Shown here: positions 17,201 through 25,170 of the stretch, one piece after another | Layout of the letters: every line of letters begins with the position of its first letter | Numbering within the stretch: position 1 is the first letter of the stretch | Origin: Planococcus wigleyi | GTDB lineage: Bacteria; Bacillota; Bacilli; Bacillales_A; Planococcaceae | Assembly (NCBI RefSeq): GCF_014836985.1 | Contig: NZ_JACSPU010000005.1 | Coordinates: forward strand, 186,001-250,000 | Direction of reading: 5' to 3' | Length of the DNA: 64,000 nucleotides | Notes under the pieces: generated by a model | Databases searched by the model: none | What the model saw: the letters and a program-made list of their open reading frames with translations, nothing else | Told to the model about the DNA's origin: nothing | Made by a program: the position numbers and the translations under genes

Positions 17201-18043
17201 CAGAATCCGGTCGAGATTCGGATTGACTGCAAGGCCTTTCTCCAAATTGGCAAAGCCCTGCCGCAGCCGTCTGATTTGGCTTAACGCTGCGAAATTGCTG
17301 AAAACAACTTCTTTTTTATCGAGTGCCAGCCCTTTTTCACGGAGTTGTTTGACGATGTAACTTTGAAGTTCCACTTCGACTATGCGGTTTGCCGCTTTGA
17401 TGACTGTGCCGATGTCTCCCGAGATTCCCGTGAGCCGGACGGTCAAATTTTTCAGCGATTTCCATTCCGTGTCTTTCAATTGGCAGCCCTTTAATGTAAT
17501 GCGGCTGAAATCATGGCTGAACGACAAACTGGAGTATCCAGTCTTAATGTCCGGAATATCCATGCCGCGTTCCTGGATCTTCAAATAGCCTTCCCAGCTG
17601 CCGATTCGCTTTTTGACATAATCTGAACTGTCTTTGGCCGGCGTCATGCGGTTGACGAGATTGATTAACGATACCGGAGCCGGATCACGGGAGCGGTCGA
17701 ACACCATGTATTCCTCGCGCTGCCAGTTGGTTCCGAGCGCCTGATAGGATTTTCGGAGAGTCAGGTTGGTAATCAGCAAATTGTGATTGGTAAAGACGCC
17801 GTGAAGGACGATTGATCCCTGCAGGTCTTTGCCGGCCAGCGGGACGTTCTCCGCGCTGTCCAAAATCAGCGCCACTGAAAGCTCACCTTCCGCATTGGAT
17901 GGGTAGCGTTCAATAAAGACTTTAAACACTTTGTCCGCAACAAAAAACGAGCGTTCGCTGATGCCGAACCCTCCCATTTTTTCCATAGCCGTCTTGGTCA
18001 ACCGTATTGACGTTCTGATTGTTGCTGTATGTGCTTTAACCAT
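14270..18043 (-). CDS. Large superfamily I helicase (UPF1/DNA2-like) with coiled-coil insert
   Basis: A 1257-aa predicted ATP-dependent DNA or RNA helicase. The N-terminal 300 residues are a family-specific domain. Helicase core: Q-motif LNEFQQKAV, Walker A QGPPGTGKTT (324-333), motif Ia TLVASQSNLAVDNAL, Walker B VVIIDEVSKATPPELL near 935-950 and motif III LVGDHHQLPP. The C-terminal core has motif IV-like IGVISFYGEQVKRLQ, motif V TVDRFQGSERDIIVLS and motif VI RRLNVALSRAKELL. About 500 residues between motifs Ia and II are charged coiled coil, as in other long DNA2/NAM7-type proteins. No nuclease domain is visible. The ATG has AGGTGA 6 nt upstream. It is followed after 4 nt by a winged-helix-like gene. 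A role in repair, RNA metabolism or defence cannot be separated from sequence alone. Confidence 0.88.
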   Translation of the reverse strand: MVKAHTATIRTSIRLTKTAMEKMGGFGISERSFFVADKVFKVFIERYPSNAEGELSVALILDSAENVPLAGKDLQGSIVLHGVFTNHNLLITNLTLRKSYQALGTNWQREEYMVFDRSRDPAPVSLINLVNRMTPAKDSSDYVKKRIGSWEGYLKIQERGMDIPDIKTGYSSLSFSHDFSRITLKGCQLKDTEWKSLKNLTVRLTGISGDIGTVIKAANRIVEVELQSYIVKQLREKGLALDKKEVVFSNFAALSQIRRLRQGFANLEKGLAVNPNLDRILFEEKPPVKPLQTIGKLTFHNRLNEFQQKAVSGAMAAEDLYVIQGPPGTGKTTVISEICLQNARKGLRTLVASQSNLAVDNALGRLLANKDIRILRVGRTESIEEEGKKFIEENVGQYWKDHTLAEITDQYEMREKREPELKRELTANEQATLNLQPVYESLKVAVEEKKAAQGKHQSIQKLLEQEQVKLSAFEFEKGKAINVSRELAYRLHELEDLIDEASIVIAGKQDSAWFQEQQQPIRNQLRLLERALGLPRLEQDLAEKRQEIAATVERRDQMAAIIEQKEALIQNMDSVKKIDGLLQVIKDQRVEETPSLTYLINRLEANRENMAEWGKLNEYNELVSAAISYLEKLLTPTGLSFADFKQQALVQVEAYTSAEIDEYLEKLRTLLKSSQRTDAAVLKKALAGLYRRQNNLWSRGAKLKSFDVYAAESKRAFQDLKRVLCEQLVKQQNQYRVWDEKWFDKLEKQQEEIAPLEQRYREMPDPASLPDDIESAIREQKAELARLEKEKASYEEMQKRINEHQTEQVVKTAELETSDARIAGLNSKITQVEQTIAGYGQELLALNEILSADPEGQLEQAARELASLSFTKESLKQEMRNLPLLQLVQKKWLDLLAGANEHDLDEIRKLYIKHANVIGTTCVASARKDFIDNYPEFDVVIIDEVSKATPPELLLPMLKGKKIILVGDHHQLPPLLGNDTLEETLQEMIEEDNGFEEKKELEKLLEESLFERLYKNLPAANKTMLAIQYRMHEDIMETIAPFYRMEKDQLQCGIGDSDRERDHLLESTAVTRSNHLMWLDLPNESAYFEERMSGGKSLYNAAELQEIRTLLVDLNEAAGEAKRAGRIHPDQQKSIGVISFYGEQVKRLQRMIDQELRLPHLTVRTGTVDRFQGSERDIIVLSMVRNNQNKHGDIGFAKDYRRLNVALSRAKELLVLVGSSKMFTERAKQPDTRTMYRHVLEVVKQKNGLKVLEKSRG

Positions 18044-18347
18044 CTAATCACCTGTTCTTTTAAAGCTGAAGAAATTTCAAACCGGTTCTGTCCACCTGAT
18101 CTGTTTTCATCTAATCATATCATCAATTGACGGATAAGAGCTTGAAAGTTGTAAATTTTATAGGAATATACGTTCGCTCTTATTTCTTGCAAGGCAAATA
18201 CAGCCGCGTTTGACACATTCCGTAAATATGCTGTTTTTTTATAGTATGATCTGACCCTATAAGCATTTCCTTAGAAACTCCACGAAGCGTTTGTTGCGAT
18301 TGGCATTTCAATTTCATAAGATGAGAAGAGTGCAGGAGGGGAAAACA
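18044..18347. other. Divergent intergenic region
   Basis: About 300 bp between the divergent helicase and XRE genes. It is AT-rich with poly-T runs and should contain both promoters. A TTGACA hexamer is present near 18210, but no -10 lies at good spacing. No RNA gene or repeat was seen. Confidence 0.4.
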
Positions 18348-18932
18348 ATGGATACTCGTAAAGTCGGAGAATTAATTTATCGTTTGCGAAAAGAAAAAGA
18401 ACTCACACAAAAACAATTGGCGGATCAGCTGAATCTCTCGGACCGCACAATTTCAAAATGGGAGCGCGGACATGGCTGTCCGGACGTTTCTCTCCTTCCC
18501 CGCTTGTCTGCGGTGTTTGGGGTAAATATCGAAAATATTCTCGGGGGCGATTTGCCGTCGAATGAATTCATAGGAGGAAATATGAAAAAATCGAATTATT
18601 TTGTTTGTCCGTCATGTACCAACATCGTCCTTGCAACCGGCGATATTACCTTGTCGTGCTGCGGCAGAAAATTAGAGCCTTTGGAAGCGAAAAAAGCAAC
18701 AGAAGATGAAAAGCTGATTATGACTGAAAGCGATCAGGAATGGTTCATTTCGAGTAACCACCCGATGACAAAAGACCATTACATCTCGTTCCTCGCTTTT
18801 GCAACAGGCGACCAAGTCCAGCTGATCAAACAGTTTCCCGAATGGAGTATGCAATCCCGCATTCCGAAACGCAAACACGGGAAATTATTATGGTATGACA
18901 CGCAGTTTGGATTGTACTATCAGCTTGTGTGA
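18348..18932 (+). CDS. XRE-family regulator with C-terminal zinc-ribbon-like domain
   Basis: A 194-aa DNA-binding protein. The N-terminal helix-turn-helix (residues 5-60) is a textbook Cro/CI type: LRKEKELTQKQLADQLNLS followed by DRTISKWERGHGCPDVSLLP. A central ribbon follows, with CPSCTN near residue 83 and CCGRKL near 103, and then a C-terminal domain containing HPMTKDHYISFLAFATGDQV. That part recalls desulfoferrodoxin/superoxide-reductase-like folds often fused to XRE domains in Bacillota. Metal or redox sensing is therefore an inference. ATG at 18348 has GGAGGGG 6 nt upstream and is preferred to an earlier in-frame codon. It is divergent from the helicase and its target is unknown. Confidence 0.83.
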   Translation: MDTRKVGELIYRLRKEKELTQKQLADQLNLSDRTISKWERGHGCPDVSLLPRLSAVFGVNIENILGGDLPSNEFIGGNMKKSNYFVCPSCTNIVLATGDITLSCCGRKLEPLEAKKATEDEKLIMTESDQEWFISSNHPMTKDHYISFLAFATGDQVQLIKQFPEWSMQSRIPKRKHGKLLWYDTQFGLYYQLV

Positions 18933-19042
18933 AAATCATTGATTAAGCAGAAATATTATGAATAAAGAATAACTCGTTAATATAAAATATTGCATTTGAT
19001 CTATTTGCAGCGTGTAGACAGGTAGATTTTGATTCAAGGCGG

Positions 19043-19062
19043 GTATAGTATATCAACTATAC
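19043..19062. promoter_or_regulatory. Inverted repeat upstream of the SRPBCC gene
   Basis: GTATAGT-atatca-ACTATAC is a perfect 7+7 inverted repeat just upstream of the ribosome binding site, and it contains TATACT/TATAGT -10-like sequences. It is a plausible operator for an unknown dimeric repressor. Confidence 0.4.
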
Positions 19063-19080
19063 TTCAGGAGGTTGTTGATC

Positions 19081-19566
19081 ATGCCACATCCATCCAACAA
19101 CAGAATCGATTCGGCTTCACGCGTGATCTTGGCATCGCCAAAAGCCATTTACCAGGCATTTCTGGATCCGGAAGCATTAAGTTCCTGGCTGCCGCCTAAA
19201 GGTATGTCGGCACGTATTGATATGTTCGAGCCTCGCCAAGGCGGCTCCTACAAGTTGACGCTAGTGTATGAAGCCGACCATTCAAACCCTGGAAAGACCT
19301 CGGACCATACCGACGTTTCCCAAGGAAGATTTCTGGAATTGGTGCCTGACACGAAAATCGTACTGGCCGGACAATTCGATTCTGAAGATCCTGCATTTGC
19401 CGGCGAAATGATTCAGACCTGGTATTTGGAAGCCGTTTTAGAAGGCACAAAAGTCACCATCGTTTGCGAAAATGTGCCTGAAGGAATTCGGAAAGAAGAT
19501 CATGACGAAGGACTCGGTTCCACACTTGAAAATCTTGCCCAGTTTATAGAAGTACAGACTGGGTGA
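19081..19566 (+). CDS. SRPBCC/AHSA1 family protein
   Basis: A 161-aa START-like ligand-binding protein of the activator-of-Hsp90-ATPase-1-like group. Supporting features are ASPKAIYQAFLDPEALSSWLPP near residues 17-38, the strand FEPRQGGSYKLTLVY, GRFLELVPDTKIVLAGQF, and the C-terminal amphipathic helix DHDEGLGSTLENLAQFIE that closes the cavity. Related proteins bind hydrophobic small molecules; the ligand here is unknown. ATG at 19081 follows AGGAGGT by 8 nt. The leader carries a 7+7 inverted repeat. The gene stands alone, with a weak terminator over its stop codon. Confidence 0.87.
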   Translation: MPHPSNNRIDSASRVILASPKAIYQAFLDPEALSSWLPPKGMSARIDMFEPRQGGSYKLTLVYEADHSNPGKTSDHTDVSQGRFLELVPDTKIVLAGQFDSEDPAFAGEMIQTWYLEAVLEGTKVTIVCENVPEGIRKEDHDEGLGSTLENLAQFIEVQTG

Positions 19567-19575
19567 GTTTTTTTT
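19538..19575 (+). terminator. Probable terminator overlapping the SRPBCC stop
   Basis: CCCAGT and ACTGGG form a 6-bp stem with a long loop, followed by eight T residues. The stop codon lies inside the structure. Confidence 0.5.
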
Positions 19576-19662
19576 CTTGAATAAATTATTGTTTCTCAAA
19601 CTCATTTATAAATTTTTAATGAGTATTTCATCAAACTAAATACGGAAAATACTATTTTTATC

Positions 19663-19896
19663 CTATTCTTCCATTTCGTAATTGATTTGATCCAAGGCAG
19701 CTCGTAACTCTTTTTCAATTTCTTCCTCACTGTATCCAGATAATTGGAGTTCCTCTACCATTTCGTCTGCGTCAATGTATTTATCAACAAGCCTGTACTC
19801 TTCATTTGACAGTCCATGCATATTTGATGAACAACCTGCTAATACTGCACAGATACATAAACTAGCAATTAGAGTTGCCTTCAATGATTTATTCAC
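19663..19896 (-). CDS. Small lipoprotein
   Basis: A 77-aa predicted lipoprotein. The signal peptide MNKSLKATLIASLCICAVLAGC ends in a lipobox (VLAGC, Cys22). The short mature part is acidic and helical (SNEEYRLVDKYIDADEMVEE, then YSEEEIEKELRAALDQI). No known domain was recognised. It is anchored to the outer face of the membrane. The ATG start has a GGAGGAAATC-type ribosome binding site. No neighbour suggests a function, and base use is more AT-rich than the flanking genes. Confidence 0.75.
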   Translation of the reverse strand: MNKSLKATLIASLCICAVLAGCSSNMHGLSNEEYRLVDKYIDADEMVEELQLSGYSEEEIEKELRAALDQINYEMEE

Positions 19897-20053
19897 TGCG
19901 ATTTCCTCCTTTTGCCAAGACCAATAAGACTATTATACCTATAACTTTAAGACTAGCATATAGACAATATAAGGTATATTTAATTATGGTAAATCAAGGG
20001 ACTTAGTTCAAATTGATTTAACTAATTAATGTGATCCTATCATTAAGACAGAT

Positions 20054-20105
20054 AAAAACCAGCCACCTTCATCTGTCATTCCTTAGATGGAGGCGGCTGG
20101 TTTTT
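20054..20105 (-). terminator. Terminator after the interrupted M28 peptidase gene
   Basis: AAAAACCAGCC..CATCT and AGATG..GGCTGGTTTTT form a long stem with T tails on both sides, downstream of the minus-strand peptidase gene. Confidence 0.8.
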
Positions 20106-20187
20106 AGTTATTACCTGGAAAGATCGTTAGAGATGTTTAAAAAATATGCATTTTAAGAAGAATTGACTACCGCTGTAGTTGTCCTAA

Positions 20188-21633
20188 TTAAGGTTTTACA
20201 GCTGGCACATCTTTCCGCACAACATCAAATAGCCCCGAACCTATGATTTCCAAAGCCGATTGCATTCTTTCAGATGAGATGTTGTTTTCAATTGTATCTT
20301 CAGGTGTGTGGTAGACTTTCTCGATATGGTAAACGAGCGGATCCCAGCTATCGATGCCCATCCAGATGAATAACGCAGCAGGGATGCCGGCATTATGGAA
20401 AGGTACGTGGTCGCTGGATCCGAATTTACCTGGTAAAATATCTGAATTACCGAGACGTGCTCCTGCGGCAACGGTGGAATCTGTGATGATATTCGTGCTG
20501 CCATCCACAGTCATCGCATAGAGGTTTTCAGCTTTTTCATAGCTTGTTGCCACCATATCCGGATTGAATACGGCTTCGATGTTATCGCGTTCAGACTAAG
20601 ACAATTGGTCCACGTAATAGCGTGATCCCAATAATCCCCTTTCCTCAGAACCGAATGCCACAAACTTCAAATCTTTGTCGGTGTTGTAGCTTTTGAATAC
20701 ACGAGCCAACTCAAGCATTAATGCAACTCCGGAAGCATTATCACTTGCACCTGGCGCCCCCACAACACTGTCCATATGAGAAGTTAGAAGTACCTCTTTA
20801 CTGGAAGCAGTCTTTGTTTTTGCTTTTTTCGTTCCGATGACATTGACTGATTGAAGATTTGAATAATGAGTTGCCGTCAGATTTAATGTGACCGGTCCTT
20901 CTGCAAGCTGCTCTTTCAGCCACTCCACTTGGATAAACGCTGCTCCGTATACAGGAACATCGTACTTCTTCGTGAGGCTCGGATTAAAGGTGGAGCCATA
21001 ATTACCGCGGCTTCCCACAACACTCTGCAAGATGACACCTGCTGCACCTGCATTCACTGCATTGTCGACTTGTGTCCGATAAGCAGCAGTGGAGGCTTCA
21101 CGCGTCAACGCAACAATTTTCCCCGCAGTATCTGCCGGGAAATCAGCAGGATTGAGTCCCCCTTCTACATAAACCACTTCCGCTTCTACGGCTTCATTGC
21201 TGACTTTTCCATTGCTGGAAGCTCCCATTTCCCAAAGCGTTCCATCAGCGAACTTCACATCCGCGATATACTGATCTGCCACCGGGAAATACTGATACTC
21301 CACGCCAAAACCGAGGCCCTTCAATGTATTTGCAATATAGTCCGCCGCTTGTTTCTCAGCTTCCATTCCGCCTGGCCTTGAACCGATTTCTTCCGATAAA
21401 TAGCGGATGTGGTCAATTGCCCGTTCCGCATCGACGCGGTTAATAATTTTCTGGTCCTGCGCCGCTCCGGAATTTCCGTTTGCCGCATAGGCAGTTGTAC
21501 CGGCACTGAAATCAGCAACCGGCGATGCGAACGGCGATAGGCTGAGCACCATAGCCCCTGCAAGTGTATAACTCAACAATGCCTTTTTCATTTTTTTCGG
21601 TTTAGCTTCTGCAGAATATGAACTTTTTTTCAT
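20188..21633 (-). pseudogene. Secreted M28 aminopeptidase gene interrupted by an in-frame TAG
   Basis: The reading frame from ATG 21633 to 20188 encodes a 480-residue secreted M28 zinc aminopeptidase with a protease-associated domain, interrupted once by TAG at 20596-20598. The N-terminus has a signal peptide ending near TAYA. The metal-site sequences TSHMDSV, SDNASG and GSEERG lie before the stop; PDM, SSDHVP and YHTPED lie after it. The frame does not shift. At the same point the intact neighbour reads QLSQDE and this gene reads QLS-stop-SE, so CAG to TAG is the simplest explanation. The truncated product would lack two metal ligands and be inactive. Start: GGAG 9 nt upstream of ATG. Alternatives are sequencing error or suppression. 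Confidence 0.8.
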
Positions 21634-21657
21634 CAATCATCGCTCCATTTCACGGTT

Positions 21658-23004
21658 TTATTTTTTGATTAGCTGGTAGACAGAAGCCCCCACCAAATCT
21701 CCTGCTTCTTTCAGCCGTTCTGCACTGACAAATTCAATCGTATCGAGCGGTGTATGATAATAAGGCTCTAAATTGGCGGTTCCAGGTTCCCGACGAATAA
21801 AGTTTACAGCCGCGATGCCCGCTTCATAAAATGGAACATGATCTGATGCCCCTCGTTGATAAAGAATGAGTTCAGAAGGGGTACCGATTCGTTTACCAGT
21901 GGCCGCCGCTGTTTCTGAAACAATGTTCGGTTGGCCATCCAAAGTATTCATGTAGATAGCGGTTGCATTTTCCCACGAAGTTCCGACCATATCCATATTG
22001 AAATTCCCGATGCTTCTGGAGATTTCATCTTGGCTCAGCTGCGACACATAATAGCGTGAACCGACAAGCCCGATTTCTTCAGCCCCTACAAAAGCAAATC
22101 TGACTTCCTCATCAATCGGATAGCTTTTCAAGACCCGTGCAATTTCCAGGGCTGTGGCTGTGCCAGAGGCATTGTCACTTGCTCCAGCCGCAAAAGGAAC
22201 ACTGTCATAATGTGCGGTCACATGGACAATCCCATCCCCTCCACCTTTCTTCGGAGTACGGGTCGCAATGATATTCTGGGACGTGGCATTTTCAATCGCC
22301 GAAACGGTCAGTGTCACATTGCCTCCAACAGCTTCAACATCGGCAAGCAATGCTTCTCCACTCGCTTTTGTAATGCCTCCAACAGGAATCTGCACAGCTG
22401 CAGAACCCAGTGATGGATTAATTGGCCCAGGCTGTTCGATGTTATTGTAGATCAATACACCAACTGCTCCAGCTGCGTAAGCATTATTCACTTTTTCTGC
22501 AAATGGGATTCCGCCACGCGAAATGAGGGCAATTTTCCCAACAGCTTCTGTGCTGAAATCTTCCGGATACCCCAGGCCGCCATCATATAAAGAGGCAGTC
22601 AATCCGGTATCGGCTGTCGCTGCGGATCCAGCTGGAACATTCACAAGCACTTCATTTCCTGCATCAGTCTGTAAATGGCCAAGTACCGTGTCGCCGATGG
22701 CAAACTCCTGAATCTCGACGTCGTATCCGTAGGACAACAAACGCTCTTTAATAAAATCAGTTGTTTCTTTCTCTGCCGGCGTACCTGCCACACGCGGCCC
22801 TATCGTTTCTGTCAGATGATAGACATCTTCATACATCCGGTCTGCACTGATTCGGTTAATGACTTTCTGATCAAACGCTGCCGCGCTTTGTCCGGGTGCT
22901 GCTACCGCTTTTGCCGGTTCGAAAACACCGGCAGGAGCCATGTAAAGGCTCGATGTAACAAGTAGAGCGGATAAAAACGTGGTTTTCAACTTCACATTTT
23001 TCAA
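21658..23004 (-). CDS. Secreted M28 family aminopeptidase with PA domain
   Basis: A 448-aa exported zinc aminopeptidase. A signal peptide covers residues 1-35 (Ala-rich cleavage region). Residues 130-240 form a protease-associated insert (VGKIALISRGGIPFAEKVNNA, AGAVGVLIYNN). The M28 core has all ligands: HYDSVP, ASDNASG, GAEEIG with the catalytic Glu, FNMDMVG, SDHVPF and YHTPLD. It releases N-terminal amino acids from peptides outside the cell (family knowledge). The apparent start is TTG with GGGGGAAGGG upstream; no in-frame ATG is better placed. It lies 24 bp upstream of its interrupted paralogue on the same strand, so the two form a tandem duplication and probably one transcript. Confidence 0.9.
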   Translation of the reverse strand: MKNVKLKTTFLSALLVTSSLYMAPAGVFEPAKAVAAPGQSAAAFDQKVINRISADRMYEDVYHLTETIGPRVAGTPAEKETTDFIKERLLSYGYDVEIQEFAIGDTVLGHLQTDAGNEVLVNVPAGSAATADTGLTASLYDGGLGYPEDFSTEAVGKIALISRGGIPFAEKVNNAYAAGAVGVLIYNNIEQPGPINPSLGSAAVQIPVGGITKASGEALLADVEAVGGNVTLTVSAIENATSQNIIATRTPKKGGGDGIVHVTAHYDSVPFAAGASDNASGTATALEIARVLKSYPIDEEVRFAFVGAEEIGLVGSRYYVSQLSQDEISRSIGNFNMDMVGTSWENATAIYMNTLDGQPNIVSETAAATGKRIGTPSELILYQRGASDHVPFYEAGIAAVNFIRREPGTANLEPYYHTPLDTIEFVSAERLKEAGDLVGASVYQLIKK

Positions 23005-23351
23005 ATTCCCTTCCCCCTTTGTGATGGTCGGCTCTTATTAAGCCATAACAGTTATTCCTTTCCATCTTGGATAAATCCTTCCTTAAAAAACAAATAAGGA
23101 ATAAAGTACCTGAATTTTCTGATAAACAAACCAAAAGAACTGTATCGAATCTTGTATTTTCAGTAATTTTCTTTTAAAACACCTACAAAAATACCATGGA
23201 TTCCTGTCGGCCTTTCTTTGCATGAAGGCTTCATTAAAACAAAAAAAGACAAAAGCGGCGCTGTGGAATGATCTCCAAAGTGCTGCTTTTGCCTTTATTT
23301 TTTTCTTCGCAAATCAATGAGCATGTCAATTGCCCGGACATTGAAATCTTT
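23005..23351. other. Intergenic region upstream of the M28 genes
   Basis: About 350 bp containing the presumed promoter of the M28 gene pair and the terminator of crtP at 23249-23292. No reading frame with a ribosome binding site was found. Confidence 0.4.
23249..23292 (-). terminator. Terminator after crtP
   Basis: GACAAAAGCGGCGCT..GGA pairs with TCC..AGTGCTGCTTTTG with few mismatches. On the minus strand it is followed by TCTTTTTTTG. Confidence 0.75.
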
Positions 23352-24854
23352 CTACTTTTTCCCCAAATCCCGCTTCACAATCTTATCGCTTACTTGCTGG
23401 CCACTGAGTGTCACCATCGGCATGCCGCCTCCTGGGTTGACAGTACCCCCGACAAAATACAGGTTGTCGTAGAGTTCGCTTTGTTTTTTGTGTTTGAAGC
23501 CGCCGTTCTTGTTTTTATCGGAAACGGTGCCGTAAATGGCTCCGCGATCCGAACCGTAAACGCGTTCAATATCATGCGGTGTCCAGGCATCGCGCGTAAC
23601 AGTATTCTCCCTTAATCCTTCCAGTCCCATGCGTTCCAATTTATCGAGCACGCGTTCTTCAAACTGCCGGTACTGTTCCGGTGTAAAAGGCTTGTCCTGG
23701 ATATACGGGATATGCGGCAGGATTTTGATGTTTTCATGCCCAGGGGGCGCCTGTGTTGGATCGGTCTTGTTGACGTTGACCAAGTAAATTGTCGGGTCGT
23801 CCGGAAGTTCGTGCTTCTCAAACACTTTGTCCATCTGTTCATGCAGGTTCTCCGAAAAGAAGAAATTGTGGTGATTCAGGAATGGATAGGTTTTCTTGAC
23901 GCCGAGATGCAGGACCAGACCCGAACTTGAAGGTTCATATTTATCCACCAGTTTCGCAACAAACTTCTTGTCTGCATCCACCATCTTTTGATAGAACGGA
24001 ATGACTTCCATGTTCGACACATAATAATCGGCAGTCTTAAATGAACCATCCGCCAATTCAACGCCTGCGATTTGTTTGTTTTGATTGGTATGGGCCCGGA
24101 CCACGCCCACCCCTGTGTGAATTTGGACGCCTTCTTCTCTTGCCAAACGCTCAAGGCCTTCTGCCAGTTTATGCGTTCCGCCTTTGACGTACCAGCAGCC
24201 CTGTGCATGCTGCATGTAAATCATCATGTTAAGCACTGCCGGCGCACTGTACGGAGATGAACCGACGTATTTGACGTAGTAGGACAGCATGTCGCGCAGA
24301 TGCGGATTGCTGATGCGTTTGGAAATGGCGCTGTACATGGTCGACGTCAAGTCGAAGCCGGTCAAAGTCGCGAGGATTCCGTTTTGCGCAACTGCCTCTC
24401 GCGGCGACTCAAAGCCTTCCTTCAAATAGCTGTGTTCCGTTGTTTTATAGATGCGTTGCGCGTATTTCAACAGCGCATAATACTCTTTCATATCCTTTTT
24501 CGACAGGGCCGGATTCTCCCGTTCCATCAAGCGCAGGTCATGATACAAATCAAGCACTGTGCCATCTGGGAAGAAAGAACGCCATTCCCGTTCAAGGCGC
24601 TGGATCGGCACATAATCCTCCATCCGCTTGCCGCTGCCTTGGAATAATTTATCAAAAATATGGGGCATGGTTAAAATCGACGGTCCTAAGTCAAAACCAA
24701 AGCCATCCTGCTCTAAGCGATTTACTTTTCCGCCGATGTGTTCATTCTTCTCATATAAAGAAACCGCGTACCCTTTTTGTGCCAGGGAAATCGCTGCGGA
24801 CAAGCCGCCGAGGCCGCCGCCGATCACGATTACGGATTTACCAGGATTCATCAT
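23352..24854 (-). CDS. crtP: 4,4'-diaponeurosporene oxidase-type carotenoid enzyme (CrtP/CrtNb)
   Basis: A 500-aa FAD-dependent oxidase/desaturase of the CrtI/CrtN family. From memory the sequence is closest to staphylococcal CrtP, which oxidises a terminal methyl group of 4,4'-diaponeurosporene to the aldehyde in C30 carotenoid synthesis. Shared stretches include VIVIGGGLGGLSAAI (dinucleotide-binding, near residue 8), FGFDLGPSILTMPHIF, YYVKYVGSS, LPDDPTIYLVN, NIKILPHIPYIQD, and the C-terminal FVGGTVNPGGGMPMVTLSGQ. The ATG at 24854 gives the family length; the open frame begins 24 nt earlier with weak initiation. No crtM, crtN, crtO or crtQ homologue is nearby, so the rest of the pathway must be elsewhere. 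Orange-yellow C30 carotenoids are usual in Planococcaceae. Confidence 0.88.
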   Translation of the reverse strand: MMNPGKSVIVIGGGLGGLSAAISLAQKGYAVSLYEKNEHIGGKVNRLEQDGFGFDLGPSILTMPHIFDKLFQGSGKRMEDYVPIQRLEREWRSFFPDGTVLDLYHDLRLMERENPALSKKDMKEYYALLKYAQRIYKTTEHSYLKEGFESPREAVAQNGILATLTGFDLTSTMYSAISKRISNPHLRDMLSYYVKYVGSSPYSAPAVLNMMIYMQHAQGCWYVKGGTHKLAEGLERLAREEGVQIHTGVGVVRAHTNQNKQIAGVELADGSFKTADYYVSNMEVIPFYQKMVDADKKFVAKLVDKYEPSSSGLVLHLGVKKTYPFLNHHNFFFSENLHEQMDKVFEKHELPDDPTIYLVNVNKTDPTQAPPGHENIKILPHIPYIQDKPFTPEQYRQFEERVLDKLERMGLEGLRENTVTRDAWTPHDIERVYGSDRGAIYGTVSDKNKNGGFKHKKQSELYDNLYFVGGTVNPGGGMPMVTLSGQQVSDKIVKRDLGKK

Positions 24855-25170
24855 ACATGTGCCGCCCTTCTGTTCCACTGTATTTTTTAACAGATCTGCA
24901 TAACAGCAGATTCACTTACGCATACGAGCCTTTATGTTCCTCATGATGCCCTTAGATTAAAGTTCTTCAAAATATAGTCATAATCCTTCTATTTCCCTGA
25001 CTTCATGCTTTAAAAACCTGTTTTGTATAGACTTTGTATAATAATTATACGCTACTTTCAAGATAGCATATCGGGTCATTTATTTCCTTTAATAGCCCGT
25101 ACAGAAAATCACCGCACACAAAAACCCACCTATTTTTCCCCAAAGGAAGAACAGGTGGGTGGCGCCAAGA
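24855..25170. other. Intergenic region upstream of crtP
   Basis: About 315 bp. It holds the presumed minus-strand crtP promoter region in AT-rich DNA near 25030-25060 and the M14 gene terminator at 25123-25160. I saw no small gene. Confidence 0.4.
25123..25160 (-). terminator. Terminator after the M14 carboxypeptidase gene
   Basis: ACCCACCT and AGGTGGGT enclose an imperfect inner stem. The minus strand continues into GGGTTTTTGTG. Confidence 0.75.

Noticed and set aside
13498..18043. Calling the helicase pair a known phage-defence system
   Set aside because: No nuclease, kinase, TIR or other effector domain is visible, and no defence genes flank it; I could not match it to a named system.
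20596..20598. TAG as a pyrrolysine codon
   Set aside because: No methylamine methyltransferase context, no pyl genes in the window, and the paralogue has Gln at the position; a point mutation is simpler.
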